A DNA stretch of 64,000 nt from Symmetrospora coprosmae. Taxonomy: Eukaryota > Basidiomycota > Cystobasidiomycetes > Symmetrosporaceae. Below the pieces are notes generated by a model, which saw only the letters and a list, made by a program, of their open reading frames with translations, searched no databases and was not told the DNA's origin. The stretch covers positions 124,001 through 188,000 of the forward strand of contig VUYT01000009.1 of NCBI GenBank assembly GCA_008802785.1, read 5' to 3'. Every line of letters begins with the position of its first letter. The first letter of the stretch is position 1. A program made the position numbers and the translations under genes. This document shows positions 44,361 to 55,604 of this stretch, piece after piece.

Positions 44361-45454
44361 TCAATGGATGTCCCGCCTGTTCAGCCTCCACACCCGCTCA
44401 CTCTCGCTCTCCTCGTCATCGTCCTCGTTGACCTGATTCGCCCTGTTGTGCTGCCACCACGTCCATAACCCGCTCTGGCGGAGGACAAGCTCTCGCTGGT
44501 GGGCGATCCACTGGCGCTTCATCCTGGCCTCCCGCGCAAGCTCGTCTGCGAGGAACGGGTTGGCCCGTGGCACCTCTGCAGGCGTGTACCACCGCGCGAG
44601 CGAGCACAGCGGGTGCGCCAGCTGCGCCTGCCTGCGCTCCCTATGCGCGTCCAGCGCAGCGATCCGCGCTTTTTCCTGCAGGTGCGCCGCGTGCTCGGCG
44701 TCCAGCGCGCGTTCGAGGTACTCGAGCGCGTCGTCGAGCGTGCGCCACTGGGTCGCTCGCCCACGCAGGAACTCGCCCCGCGTGGGCGTACCGGGCGACC
44801 GGCGAATCGTCAAAGGAAGGTTGGGCAGGCTCGCCTTGAGCATCTGCGGCACCTCGGACAGGTCCATGACGACACTGGGCAGCGACGCCGTCATGCGGTC
44901 CAGGCGGGTGGCGCCCACGACCGTCTCGAGGACGCTCTCGCCGATGTCCGACAGCGTCTGCAAGCTCAGGCTGCTGCCGCTCCGGCTCGTGCTGGCGTAG
45001 CTGTGGCTGTACGAATAGCTGCTGCCAGTCGAGATGCCAGAGTCGTTGATGGACGGATATGCGTCACACTCGTCGTCGTCTTCGGCCGGGCGGCCCCGGT
45101 ACACCCATATGCCTGTATCGGCGGACGTCATCTGCCACACGTAGCCTTTGGGCGCGCGCTGCGTCGGACAGGGCGGGTTGCACGCAGCAAGGATGGCGTG
45201 CAGGCTCAGCTCGGCCGAGCTGGTGTATCTCGACGGAGCTTCGGACGTGCCGTTGAGCTGCAAGTACAGGCGTGGATGATCAGCGATTTGGCGAGATGCT
45301 CAGATCTGCTCACGCCTTGCGCAAGATGGCTTACAGGCTTGGAGACAGGCGATGGGGCTCGAGGGAGAGAGCGCGGCCGCTTTGCTGCGATGGGTTCATA
45401 ATAGTCTGAGTAGCTTGCTGACGCGCCAGTCACTGTGCGACCCCGCATTGACAT
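44361..45454 (-). CDS. Conserved-looking protein of unknown function
   Basis: Not recognised. Exons 45335-45454 and 44361-45257 (phase 0) give 1017 nt, 338 residues. The N-terminus is Ser/Arg/Pro-rich (MSMRGRTVTGASASYSDYYE). A short ordered block GYVWQMTSADTGIWVYRGRP is followed by acidic EDDDECDAYP and a Ser/Tyr stretch. The middle (ETVVGATRLDRMTASLPSVV, MLKASLPNLPLTIRRSPGTP) may be amphipathic. The C-terminal 130 residues are helical and highly charged: WRTLDDALEYLERALDAEHA, ARIAALDAHRERRQAQLAHP, LARWYTPAEVPRANPFLADE, then RQSGLWTWWQHNRANQ and an acidic run. There is no signal peptide or membrane helix. The soluble helical C-terminus with conserved-looking aromatic residues suggests a real protein family, probably fungal-specific. 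Confidence 0.7.
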
Positions 45455-46035
45455 GCTGCGAGAAGCTGGCTGGTGTGGTGGCGTTGACAGGTAGGGGGAG
45501 TCGGAGAGATTGGGTGTGAACGCAGTGAGGACGAGCAGAGGTATGCGGGCGAGTGTGTCTCAGTGCAATGTGTCTATGAGGGCCTACGAGAAAAGAGGGA
45601 GAGAGCAGGACACCCCTCCGTCCACTTTAAAGGTGCAGCGTGAAAGCAAACCATCCGGCTGGCTGACTGGCGCGCGCACATTCGCAGCGCCGTCCATCTC
45701 GTAACGAGGAAGAATGGCCAGATCCATCTGTGGGAACTGGTTGCGCATGTGGGAGCCAGGGGGGTGGTTGGCCATGGCCAGGACGGCCACACGCGAGCGA
45801 GGGGGGCCGACATTCTTGGGCTGGTCAGGATCATGTAGACGGTTCAGCGTGAAATGGGACGAGGGAAGCGAGCAGCAGGATTGTAGATGCGCGTAAAAGT
45901 GTGATTGGAAGGCGTCGGGATTGTCTTGTATGTGGATTCGTGTTGCCAACATTGACATCTATACATGTCGTCGGACGGCGCGAGGACGAGTCGACCTCTT
46001 GCTCTTGTGCTTCCACCCCATCCAACTCACGCAGC
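45455..46035. other. Divergent spacer with an uncertain minus-strand ORF
   Basis: A 581-bp region between the divergent starts of the unknown protein and the second F-box gene. A minus-strand open frame at 45584-45958 (124 residues, starting MSMLATRIHIQDNPDAFQSH) fills much of it, but shows no domain, signal or splice support, so I do not call it a gene. Confidence 0.4.
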
Positions 46036-48079
46036 ATGAGCACAGTCGGTGGAGAGCGCATCCTTCGGATTCGCTCGAATCGCACAGAACGAGCCGATGA
46101 CCCGAGCTCGCCAAAGCATCTCGAAAAGCTGCCGGATGAGCTGCTATCGGGTATCGCCGAGCGCACGACCCCTTCCGGCCGGAAGGCCTTCTCGGCCACC
46201 TCACGCAGGATGCGCAGGATATCAGTGGCTCTATGCTACTTCACATTGATCAGACGAGCGTCTCCATGGCTGAACGTCCTGCCTCAGATGCCCCTACTGT
46301 TTGAATGTATCGACCAGGATGCATGGGACATCGCCAAACTGGAAGGCCTCGGTCTCAGCAGCGACAATGTCAGACACACGGTCCTGCAAGCGTTTCGGCG
46401 AGTGAAGGTCAAGCTCGACACCCACACAGGGACGCGGAACCTCGAGCGTGCCGATGAAGCCAAGTTCCGCGAAATCCTGAACCTACTTGGACAGACGAGC
46501 TCTCGGACAAAGTTGCATATCAACATCAATCTGGCCCTCGTTAACGTCAGTCCCCAGAGTTTGGAGATGAGTCCCGATGGTACACTGGCGGTCAAGCACG
46601 CCGCGCTCAAACTGCGAGATGCGGAGGAGAGGCTCGCAAAGCTGCTTGCGCAGGCCCACGGGCGACATCTATCCATTGTCATCAGCGGCGGGATGATGAG
46701 TAGGGAAGCCTTCAGCTCCCAGAAGCGCGAAAGTCTCGAGAGACAGCTGTCACTGTTGGCGGCAGCAGATGTGCATCTGGACAACATCACTGTCGAGGAT
46801 TATCCCGACAGTGAAATGCCCGTATCAGCGTTCGGCTCAATGCTGGACCGAAGGGGAAGCGCTGCATCGCTCGACCTGCGAGGGACGTGGTGCTTGGCGC
46901 CAGGCGTGCTGCAAGGCAGACACGACTTAACGCTCGACGCGTTTGGCAGCGCCGCAATTGCAAATGCCGCCGTCACGAAGGTGTTGGAGGACAATATAGG
47001 ATCTCTACAGAAGCTCAGCCTCCGCAACTACAGCATTGGTGGTCAGCCAGAGCGTCCCTTCCGGACGATCGCTCTTCCTCAGCTCAAGTCACTGTCGCTT
47101 TCGGGCATCATGTGCGAGATGCGGCACTTGGGCATTTCCATGGTCGACGCTCCCGGCTTGCAACGTCTGGCTCTTACGACATCCGAGCGAGATTGGACCC
47201 ACGTTGTGGAGGGTCTGTCGCGGTACCCATCTTTGAAATGCGTCGACATCAGCCATCAAGGGACTTTGACCGGATCAGTCACAGCAGTGCAGAATCTGAT
47301 CGACTACTGCGCAAGTGCAAGGTGCGCACTGTCACTCAACATTGGCTTGAAGGCCAGCGACCTGCCGGCGCGCGACACGATGGAAATTCTGGCGAGGTAC
47401 ATTGCCGAACTGCACTATTCCGCTGGGAGAGGCCACGAGGATGGGTACACGCGAGGAGCGATACCACGTCACAATCTTGTATATCCCCGCCTGGAGGAGC
47501 TCAATTGCTACTGCTCACTCGAGGACGATCCACGTCTTGAGGTGGAACACTGGGACGAGATCCGGGAATTTCTCCGCGGTAACGAGTTCCCCAACCTCCG
47601 CAAGATCACCCTCCACTGTCACATCCCTGCCCTGACCTTCGTATCAGACATCACCATGATGCTTGTCCGCGGCGCATTCCCGGACCTCGTCGAACTGTAC
47701 TGGGATCCGGACCCTGGAGACACCATACCCTATAGGACCGGACTCGAGTGGTCTTGCATGCAGTGAGCTCCGCTCCAGCTCGTGATAATGGCACTTGCTA
47801 GAGTCTGACGTTGATTCCTTCCCCATAAGACATCTACGAGAAGTCTGCAGGGGGCGCGAAATTACATTAGATCTGAGGCTGGATGAGAACGAAGATGAAG
47901 AATACGACGACTACGACGATTACGATGAGGATCACGACTCCGCTTCCGATGCGAGCTTGTATTCCGGCTTTGGCAGCCCGCCTGAGGATCAGGGTTATCC
48001 CTTTATCTCCGGCACGTTCTCGCCGGATCCGAATGAGCCAGATTATAGCTATGGCAATGTGGACGGTCTGCCATACTGA
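46036..48079 (+). CDS. F-box-like / LRR-like protein, second family member
   Basis: Exons 46036-47762 and 47830-48079 sum to 1977 nt, 658 residues. An F-box-like segment is at residues about 31-75 (LEKLPDELLSGIAERTTPSG, then KAFSATSRRMRRISVALCYF). Long LRR-like sequence follows: LRGTWCLAPGVLQGRHDLTL, LQKLSLRNYSIGG, LKSLSLSGIMCEMRHLGISM, LQRLALTTSERDWTHVVEGL, PSLKCVDISHQGTLTG, NLIDYCASARCALSLNIGL. The NLIDYCASARCALSL block parallels the DAC-x-HNC-x-L blocks of the gene at 25913-28416, so the two are paralogs. The spliced last exon is very acidic (DENEDEEYDDYDDYDEDHDS) and ends NVDGLPY. Probable SCF substrate adaptor; the target is unknown. Confidence 0.72.
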
Positions 48080-48275
48080 AATATAGAAGAGTGACGCATG
48101 TGTTGTTGATACGGCGGATAGCCTGGCGTGATGCACTTTGTCGATTCACGATCCTGGAGCAGGCCGCTGGTCCGACTCGGAGCTCTTGCATCTTGGCCTC
48201 ACGATCACCTCGCTGCACTATGCAGCCGCTAGCTATGATACATGCCTCCGTACAGAATGCCTTCACCCAATTGCT

Positions 48276-50805
48276 TCAAACCATGACCTTGATCAACAAC
48301 TGCTGTACGAACGTCCCCCTCCCGACAACCTCCCGATCCTGCTCCAGCGGATCCGAGTACCGCTCCGTCAGCTCTCGATCGAGCTTGCTCAGCCGCCACG
48401 TCGGCGTGAACGAGCTTGGAGCTACCTGTCCGGTAGGAAGAGGTAGGCGGAGCGGGTGACCCTCGGTATTGAAGACGTACTCGTCCAGCGAGAGGAATCG
48501 CGGGTCGGCGAAAAGGAGGTAGTAGTATTTCAGGCTGAAAAGGCGCGGAGGGTCAGCCAAGTCAGGGCAAGAGGAGAGCCGCCGACGCTCACGTTTCGGC
48601 CAGCACGTAGCTCTCCATGCTGTCTACGTGCCGGTGGTTGGGCGAGTTGACGTTGTTGACGCCAGAGAAGCCAAAGGGCACGACTGTGTGCCTGACCCAG
48701 TTCGTGAACCTGGAGAGTGGGCAGGTCAGCAGTGCATATGCACCAAGGAGAGGGGTTACCCACATTGCCCATCCCTTCTCTTGCCAGCCCGCGTCTCCCG
48801 TCAGCCGCCATATGTAGAAGATGCTCTCTATCGTTTCTGGCCTGCTCGCGAACTTCCGGTCCGCTTTTAGCTGGCCGTTCGGGCTGCCCGCGACCTTCCT
48901 GTACATCTCGCCCGTCTCTTCGTCCCTGGCGACCGAGAAGCGGCGGATGTCCTGCGGGTGGTGGAATGTCTGCGTCTCCGGTCCAAGGCCCGTCCATGTC
49001 GAGTTGTATGACCAGAAGCAGGTCTGTGTGACGAGCTCGCCCGTGCGTAGATCCCTCTCTCGCACATTGCCGGTTCGGACACGACTACCGAGTCCGATCA
49101 GTCCGCCGGCAAAGCACGCGAGGTGCTCGAAGACAGGCCAGTACGTCCCGAACTTGATCTGCCCAAAGATGGTCAGGTCGCGGTTCTCCTCCCCAGGAAC
49201 GACGGCAACTGGCGAGATGAGGTGCGACGCGTGCGCCGAGTCGACGGCCGCCTCGTACGAACTCAGGTATTCTGGCGCGACAGTCGCGTTCCGGAAGAGC
49301 AGGGCAGCCTTCAATTGGTACTCGTAGTACGAGTCCGACTGGCCCCCGAAACCAACTGTCCCCTTCACCGTCCCAGCGCTGTCATCCACTTCGCCTCCCA
49401 GCAGCCCAGAGTACTTTGCGGCGGTGCTCTTCTTCTTGAGATAGTCTCTTGCGCGTGCGACAACGTCGTAGTACTCGGGCTTGCTTGTGATCTGCGCCAA
49501 TCGGCCGAATTCGAGGCTGAAGGAGCCGACTTCGGACAGCACTTGCGGTCCCGCGTACTTGCCGGCTACGGAGGAGCCCAGCTCGTACTTGCCGAGCGGC
49601 AGACCGTACCGGGTGCTGCGTAGAGATCGCTGATCAGCCTCGCCTTGTAGAACGGGAGGCTAGCGTGTCGAGACTCACTCGAACGCGCCCATCAGCCAGC
49701 CAGCCAGCTCCTCCGCTCGCTCGAGCATGAGCGTATCTGTACCACCGGTCAGATCGTACGCGCTCAACAGTCCTCCCAGATACCGAATTGTCGTCTCGAA
49801 TACAGGAACGGTCAGGCTGTTCTCTCGTTTGCCGTACGCGCTGCGTTCGCCGAGGACTGTCGTGAAGTCAATCTGGCGGACGTGCACGCGAGCGTAACTA
49901 TATTCCTGCGTTAGGTTCATGAGGAGCAGGGTCGACAGGCTGTCGACGATGGTCGCGCCCCACGCATTGAACGGGTTGCTGTACCGCCCGCTGACGGGAA
50001 GGACCTCGTCGTGACCCCATGCACGCGTCTCGTACCCGCGCCACGCGTGCAGAAAGGCGCGCTTGACCCATGCCTGACGCGCTTGGCGGACGCGCACATC
50101 CTCCGCTCTCTCGCTGTACGATTCTAGCTGGATGCTGCTCCACACGCCACTGCTGGCGCTCCCTGCGGGCGCCTCCTCCAGAGCAGCGGGCTTGTAACCC
50201 GCCGGACGAGCGAACTTGTCCCAAGCCTGCATCCTGTCTCTGGGCAGGCGATTGGGTACGCGCACGTCGAGCCCCTTGCCCGTAGTGAGCAGAGCCCAAT
50301 CCGGCGAGGCGCTCCCGACGTTGGCGAGGCGCCAGTCGTCCAGCCAGTGCTGGGCAATTTTCGTGTCGTCGGGCCACGGGTTGTGGAATACGGTATTGCG
50401 GGGTGAGGGAATGTGCGGGTTCGGGTGAGGATCTACCCGGATGGGCAAGTCGTCGATAGGCACGTCTGGCATTGCGCCAACGCCTTTCGGCGGCGACGAC
50501 GACTTCGACTGCGCGCGACCGGGCATGGCAGGCACGAAGCGATTAAAGTACGACGGCGCATCAACGTTGCGGGGAGCGTGACTCCATGCGAAGATGTAGA
50601 TGGCGTAGCTGCCGAGGACGACAACAACGACCAAGATGATGGGGCGATTCCGATGTAGAAAGACGCGAGCGCGACTGGAAAGTGACAATCGTGCGTTCTG
50701 ACCACTGCTCGCTGGGCTGGGCAGGAAAGCGCTGCGTCCTGTCTGTGCCTTCTTGCTGCCGACAAGCCTCGCCGGGTGCGCGCCGAGCTGGACTTGAAGA
50801 CGCAT
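48276..50805 (-). CDS. GH47 class I alpha-1,2-mannosidase, type II membrane
   Basis: Trims alpha-1,2-mannose from N-glycans in the ER/Golgi. Exons 49679-50805, about 48593-49615 and 48276-48534; read without a further splice these give 2409 nt, 802 residues. The start at 50805 gives a basic cytosolic tail, then signal anchor RPIILVVVVVLGSYAIYIFA. GH47 landmarks: VKRAFLHAWRGYETRAWGHD, NPFNAWGATIVDSLSTLLLM, YLGGLLSAYDLTGG, EVGSFSLEFGRLAQITSKPE, GGQSDSYYEYQLKAALLF, LACFAGGLIGLGSRV, FASRPETIESIFYIWRLTGD, GFSGVNNVNSPNHRHVDSME, SYVLAETLKYYYLLFADP. Catalytic acids sit in the E/D-containing blocks (ETIES, SDSYYEY, MESYVLAE). About 17 residues at 48710-48759 look intron-like (gtaacc to ccag) but removing them breaks frame, so they may be retained. 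Whether it is ER- or Golgi-type is not resolved. Confidence 0.9.
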
Positions 50806-51253
50806 CGCAGCGATCAATCAATCAAAGCAGAGAGGGATACGCGCAGTGAATGCGCGTGTCTGAATGCGAGAAGCGCGTCGTCTCGGAGCATGAAGAAATC
50901 GGGGTTGGTGACGAGCGGAAGGAGGCTTCACACTTCCAGCGGGCCGTACAGCACGCGCCCCCCGGGTTGCACGGATACTCCTGCCACCGGCAGTGGGATA
51001 CTTGCCCGGAGCGCAGAGGTCATGACGAATTTCATGCGTACATAGATGGCGTACCTGCTGCTTGAAGGGCTGGAAGAGCTTCAGTGACTTTGAAGGCAGA
51101 TTTGCGACAGAAACTTCCTTGTTGGCAGTCGACCTGCAATCTATACATAAGGCGCTCTAGGCAGCGAATGCACAACCTCGCACATCTACACGTTCTACAC
51201 TGCATGCTTAAAAGCCAAGGAAAGGATGGTCCCAGTTTGTACGGGGTAGCGGC
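50806..51253. other. Intergenic between GH47 and secreted protein
   Basis: A 448-bp spacer containing the GH47 promoter and the 3' flank of the next minus-strand gene. No gene seen. Confidence 0.5.
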
Positions 51254-53153
51254 TCAGAAGTAGTTCGCCGAGCAGCGACCGTCGAATTCGCTTGGGCGAA
51301 TGGTATTGGCCAGCGTGTCGAATACCAATTGGTCGCCTGGAGTAACGAGTCCCGGACGGTCGATTCCATACTGAGAGAAGGTAGACCCTGCAGCGCCGGC
51401 GGCCTGCATGCCGACCAGGTTGCTGCCGCCACCGTCTGAAATTTGGAAATACTTTGCCGTCCACACGCCGGGTCTGGTCGTCGAGTATGACAGCGTAAAG
51501 TGGTAGAACTCTTGAGTTTGACGGTACTTAGTGACGACATACTCCAGCACGAGGCTGTTGCTTGTGGTCGAGTAGTAGATTCTGGCCGGCGGGAAATCGT
51601 GTCAGGACACTGCGGGCTGGAATAGTCGAAGCTCAGGACGACTGCGTAACGTACCCTTGCGTTGTCTGGCGTAGCACGAAGAGGTCATCCCAGAAGAAGA
51701 AGATCGCCGCCGAGAAGAGCGAGCTGGGCAGGTTGGCTTCAGTGTAGGCGGTGTTTCCTGCATCGAAACCGATGATTCCGTTGATGGAAACGAAGATAGT
51801 GGAGGCAGTGCGGCCATAAATCTGCACAGGGAACGGTAGGTTGATTGTACGAACGACATCGTCAAGATCGGAGGCGGCCTCATTGGTCGTGCCGGGCACA
51901 AAGATGGGCGTCAAGGCGGATCCGCTGGGGAGCGGGTTGGATCGAAGACAGAAGGTTGGAACACTCGTATACAGCGCTCTGTTTTTCGAGTTGAGAGCTG
52001 TCAGCTGATGGGGTATTGAACTACTGAGGCGGTTACTCACCTGGTAACCGTAGCCGTCGTGGTGGTCAGGCCCGATGCGAGCGTGGTCGTACGGGTCAAA
52101 GAAGCGTTGGGAACCGTCGTCGTCGGGGCAGTCTGGGTAGTAAGCTGCGTGCTCGATAGAACAGTGAGCGAAGTCGATGTGGACGTGTCTGTGAACAGCT
52201 CGACAGCATTGCGGGTGCTCGTGGCAAGGCTAAGCAGGAAGGTCAGCCAACATTCTGCCGCAACCAGAGGAGAGGTCCAGCTCACACAGTGACGGCGGGA
52301 GGAGTGCTCGTGACGACTACCGTGCGTGTGTCTGCGCCGACAGTCGCTGTGAACTGTGTAGAGGTTCGCGTGACTGCCGCAGGCTGCGAGAGATATGGAG
52401 TGCATGCGGCCGAAACGACGGGGCTTGCGAAAACCTGAAGACGCTTAGGCAGCTTGACAGGCGTTGCTGCCTGACGTCTCGCCATACGACGCGCAGCAAG
52501 CGTGGTCGTCTGGGTGCGGTAGATGATCGTGGTGCTGGCCTGATGTGGGGCGCGGACAGAGTCAGCAGGAGGAAGCAGCGGCTTTGAACGGGTCGCGTAA
52601 GCTCACAGGAGTGACAACAGTCCGCGTCGTCCCGAAAGTGAACGCGGTCGGTGTCGTAAAGATGCGGCTCGTCTCGATGGCCGTGCTTGTAGCCTCCTGG
52701 ACCACGGTGTCGCGGACCCATGTGCTCGAGCTGGGCACGGTCTGGGTCGCCGCAACAGACGTGACCGTCGCCGGAGAGAGAGTGATTGTGGAGCTGTGGA
52801 TTAAACGTCAGCTTTGAATTGTCATGCGATTAAGCCGGTGCCATCCTCACGAAACTGTCGTCGAGCCGGATGTGGCAACACCCTGAACCGTAGCCGTAAC
52901 GGTCTATGATACGTACGGACTCCTCAGCACAGTATCTCGTCAGTTGCGTCCCGCTCACTAGACTCACAGGCGTCCGAGGCGCGCCCAAGTAGGCGGTACA
53001 GAAGCTCGACGCGCTGGAGCTGCCGAGCTGTACAAGGACACCAGAGGCTAGACCGAGGTCCTGCTGGTTGACGGTGGCCTGTGAGTAGGCGTGCTGCGCT
53101 ACCAGAAGCAGTGCGCTCGACACGGATGCGAGCAGGTTGGTAGGGCGGACCAT
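51254..53153 (-). CDS. Secreted Thr/Val-rich protein with C-terminal beta-sandwich-like domain
   Basis: Multi-exon gene. The N-terminus MVRPTNLLASVSSALLLVAQ is a signal peptide (cleaved near AYSQA). The central region comes in several short exons, each Thr/Val/Ser-rich: TVTATVQGVATSGSTTVS, TITLSPATVTSVAATQTVPS, STAIETSRIFTTPTAFTFGT, TQFTATVGADTRTVVVTS, TTTVPNASLTRTTTLASG. This is the pattern of O-mannosylated wall or matrix proteins. A dibasic LAARRMARRQ is a candidate Kex2 site. The C-terminal part (VVRTINLPFPVQIYGRTAST, IFVSINGIIGFDAGNTAYTE, FFFWDDLFVL, GVWTAKYFQISDGGGSN, ending CSANYF) resembles fungal nidogen-like extracellular beta domains. Not all exon joins were checked, so the length is approximate. 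No GPI signal is obvious at the C-terminus. Confidence 0.72.
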
Positions 53154-54699
53154 GCTTGCAGTTCTATCGGTTGTGGCGGAAGAGTTGGGAGTCTGAGGGT
53201 GAAGGGAGAAAGGAAGCGAAGCAGACGAACGAGCGTGGTGTCAAATGAGTGTGAGGGTCCAGCGGGATGTGAGTGCTGGTGCTCTGTTGCTGCACGAATG
53301 CAGACGTTCTTGTGTCAGTCGGGAGGTCTGGACAGAGAGAGGCTGCGAATTCAGGCACGGCAGGCGGTTTCCTTTCCGAGCGCACCGAGCACCTCATCAG
53401 GAGATCAGCAAGCACGGCATCAGTCGGGGCAGCCGGGCTTTCTTGCACACAGAGTTCGCGCTGCCCAGCCGCCTTCTTGCTTCACTGCCGAGAGCGCGAA
53501 ACCGAACGCGCTTCATGCGTGGAGTGGAAAGCGGGCTGCATGTTGTGGCACACATCTACGCTGCTGCCGCGCCACGCCAACGTGAGCGCAGATCAGTGAA
53601 TCCGCCTGACGCTCAAGCAGACCGAAATCCCCAGACCGCCGTCGATGAGGGCAATGTGCGAGGCATGGCTTGAAGGCGACCAAACCAGCCCGAATCATTG
53701 GGGATGTGCAGACAGAACCGGCAGTGCACGCTGGATCTGCGCGAAACAAAGCCTTTCTCTGCGGGCCTCGTCTCTTTTGTTGGTTGTTCTCGGCCTTCAT
53801 GACCCGCCTCGGGTGACATCCGCCGCGACTTCGCTTTGATTTGAGCTCGACCGCGACGCGCCTCCTTCGCCTGCCGTGGAAGGAAGGCCTGGCATTGCGC
53901 AGAGAGCTGCTGCATGGACCAGGCGCAGAGCAGTTGAGCCTTGCGCAAGACGTGTCCCTTCTTCGCATCAGAGTGGTTGCTCGTCAGTTCGCCTGTGGTG
54001 GGCCAGGGTCTCATAGACCGGCCAACATGCGCACAATCAGATAAGATGCAATGCGCCTTCTACGTACCTTTCGCCCACATATATAATACTTCGAATGAGC
54101 GAAACCAATCGCGCTCTGCAGCTCGGTGAATCCCGCTCTGCCCTTCTCTTCTCGCGCGCCGAACTTCACGGGGCTCCCCCAGCTTTCGGAGGTCCAGGCC
54201 CGGTGACGCTTTCTTTTCATCCCAGCAACCACCCTGAATCCCGAATGTTTACAGAAGATCCACCCGGGGCGGTCTCTCACGCGTGCTCATTCGGCAAAGC
54301 TTGCGTTGTGTTGATGATGGCGGCGCCCAAACAACGCGTCGTTCAAACGCAAAAGATGCAAGGCGGCCGAGCTGATGCGTGCCTGGCGGTTTTCGAGATC
54401 CGGTGTCCTGGTCATGCTTGCTGATCCCTCTGAGGCTTGGGCGCTTGCCGAGAGGAAGACACCAGCGACGCGCTCTGCCTTGACACAACACCGCTCGTCT
54501 GCGTCTGCCTCTCATCGCCTGCGTCTCTCGTCACGACCCTCACCCACGCTCCCTTCAGCCCCGTTGTTCGCAGGTTCCTTGAGGTCACACACGCTCATTC
54601 ACCATACCGCACTGCCCTCGGGCCACAGTCTTTACCGCACCTACGACAGGACACGACTCTTGAGCTCCATCAGCAACGACTTCCTCCTTATCCTTCATC
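53154..54699. other. 1.5-kb divergent gene-free region
   Basis: It lies between the starts of two secreted-protein genes that point away from each other, so it holds both promoters. A CATATATAATA element lies at 54079-54089, about 600 bp before the plus-strand start. A CT-rich stretch (54490-54560) and a CACCATACCGC-type leader precede the ATG at 54700. Small open frames have no recognisable features. Confidence 0.45.
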
Positions 54700-55604
54700 A
54701 TGACGCCCTTCAACGTCCCCATCTTTGTGCTATTGGTAGCCACCCTGCTTCAGGCAGCTAAGGCTACACAGACAACCCAAACGCTTCAGAGTAGCTTGGA
54801 GCGCCGCGCTCAGGGCGCACCGGGTACGCCCTGCGAGGGTACCGGACCTGAAAGCCGATGTGCATGTGAGTGCTTCTCCGGCCAACGCCTCTGGCTGCGA
54901 GATCGCGCCCCGCTCGGATGGCTTGCTCCAGTGCTGACGCGACGTTCGTTCTCCGACACACTAGATGTCAGCGAGGATGATGGAGAGACAGTCGTCGTGA
55001 GTGCCTCGTGCAGGATCCTCCGAGTAGCAGAGCATGCTAACGTCAGAGTGCGTGGCCCCTTCTGCAGTACGCCTACTGCTCTCCATCAGGCTTCTGCGGC
55101 GACAATGGGGCATACTGCGCTGAGCAGTCAGACTGCTACAGTAAGGCGAAATGCACAGGTGTCGCACAGCATCCCGGCATGACTGACGCGTCCTCCGGGC
55201 GCAGATTTCTGCGGCACGGACCAGACCTGCGGAGGCGTTGGCGCATACTGCAGTTCGCGGTCCACAGAGCAGCGGGACGAGGACGAGGCCACATGCTATG
55301 CACCGAGTGCGACACTTCCTGCCCTTTCCCTTTCGAAATTTCCCAGGTTCCTGACGCGCATCCCATTCTTATCATAGCCTTCAGATGCAGCACGGACGCA
55401 CCGGGCGGTCGCTGCGTGCTCAACCCCAGCGCACGCCCACAGCCTCAACCTGGGTCTGACATCGGCATCGAGCGTCGTCGAGGCCTGCAGGAGCTGAGCG
55501 ACCGGCGCAAGCGGCACTCGATCAGCAAGGCGGGCATCATGGACCGGCTGCGGCGAGCGAGCGAGGCGGTCGCGCGGCCTGGAGACGAAGTGCTCGATCT
55601 CTGA
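54700..55604 (+). CDS. Small secreted cysteine-rich protein
   Basis: Exons 54700-54865, 54965-54996 (32 nt), 55068-55140, 55205-55346 and 55385-55604 sum to 633 nt, 210 residues. The N-terminus MTPFNVPIFVLLVATLLQAA is a signal peptide, followed by a short propeptide-like stretch ending LERRAQG, a possible Kex2 site. The mature part has about 14 cysteines in spaced repeats: GTPCEGTGPESRCAYVSED, YAYCSPSGFCGDNGAYCAEQ then SDCYNFCGTDQTCGGVGAYC, and CSTDAPGGRCVL. The CSPSGFCGDNGAYC and CGTDQTCGGVGAYC units are two copies of one C-x(4,5)-CG-x(3,4)-YC module, reminiscent of but not identical to hevein-type chitin-binding repeats. The C-terminus is basic and cysteine-free (ERRRGLQELSDRRKRHSISK). Function unknown; an apoplastic or wall-associated role is inference. 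Confidence 0.75.

Noticed and set aside
45584-45958. A 124-codon minus-strand open frame between two divergent genes
   Set aside because: No recognisable motif and no splice or composition support; it fills what is most simply a divergent promoter region.
54095-54424. A 109-codon plus-strand open frame just after a TATATAATA element
   Set aside because: The TATA-like element is only about 10 bp before the ATG, too close for a core promoter, and the product has no domain, signal peptide or biased composition typical of real genes here.
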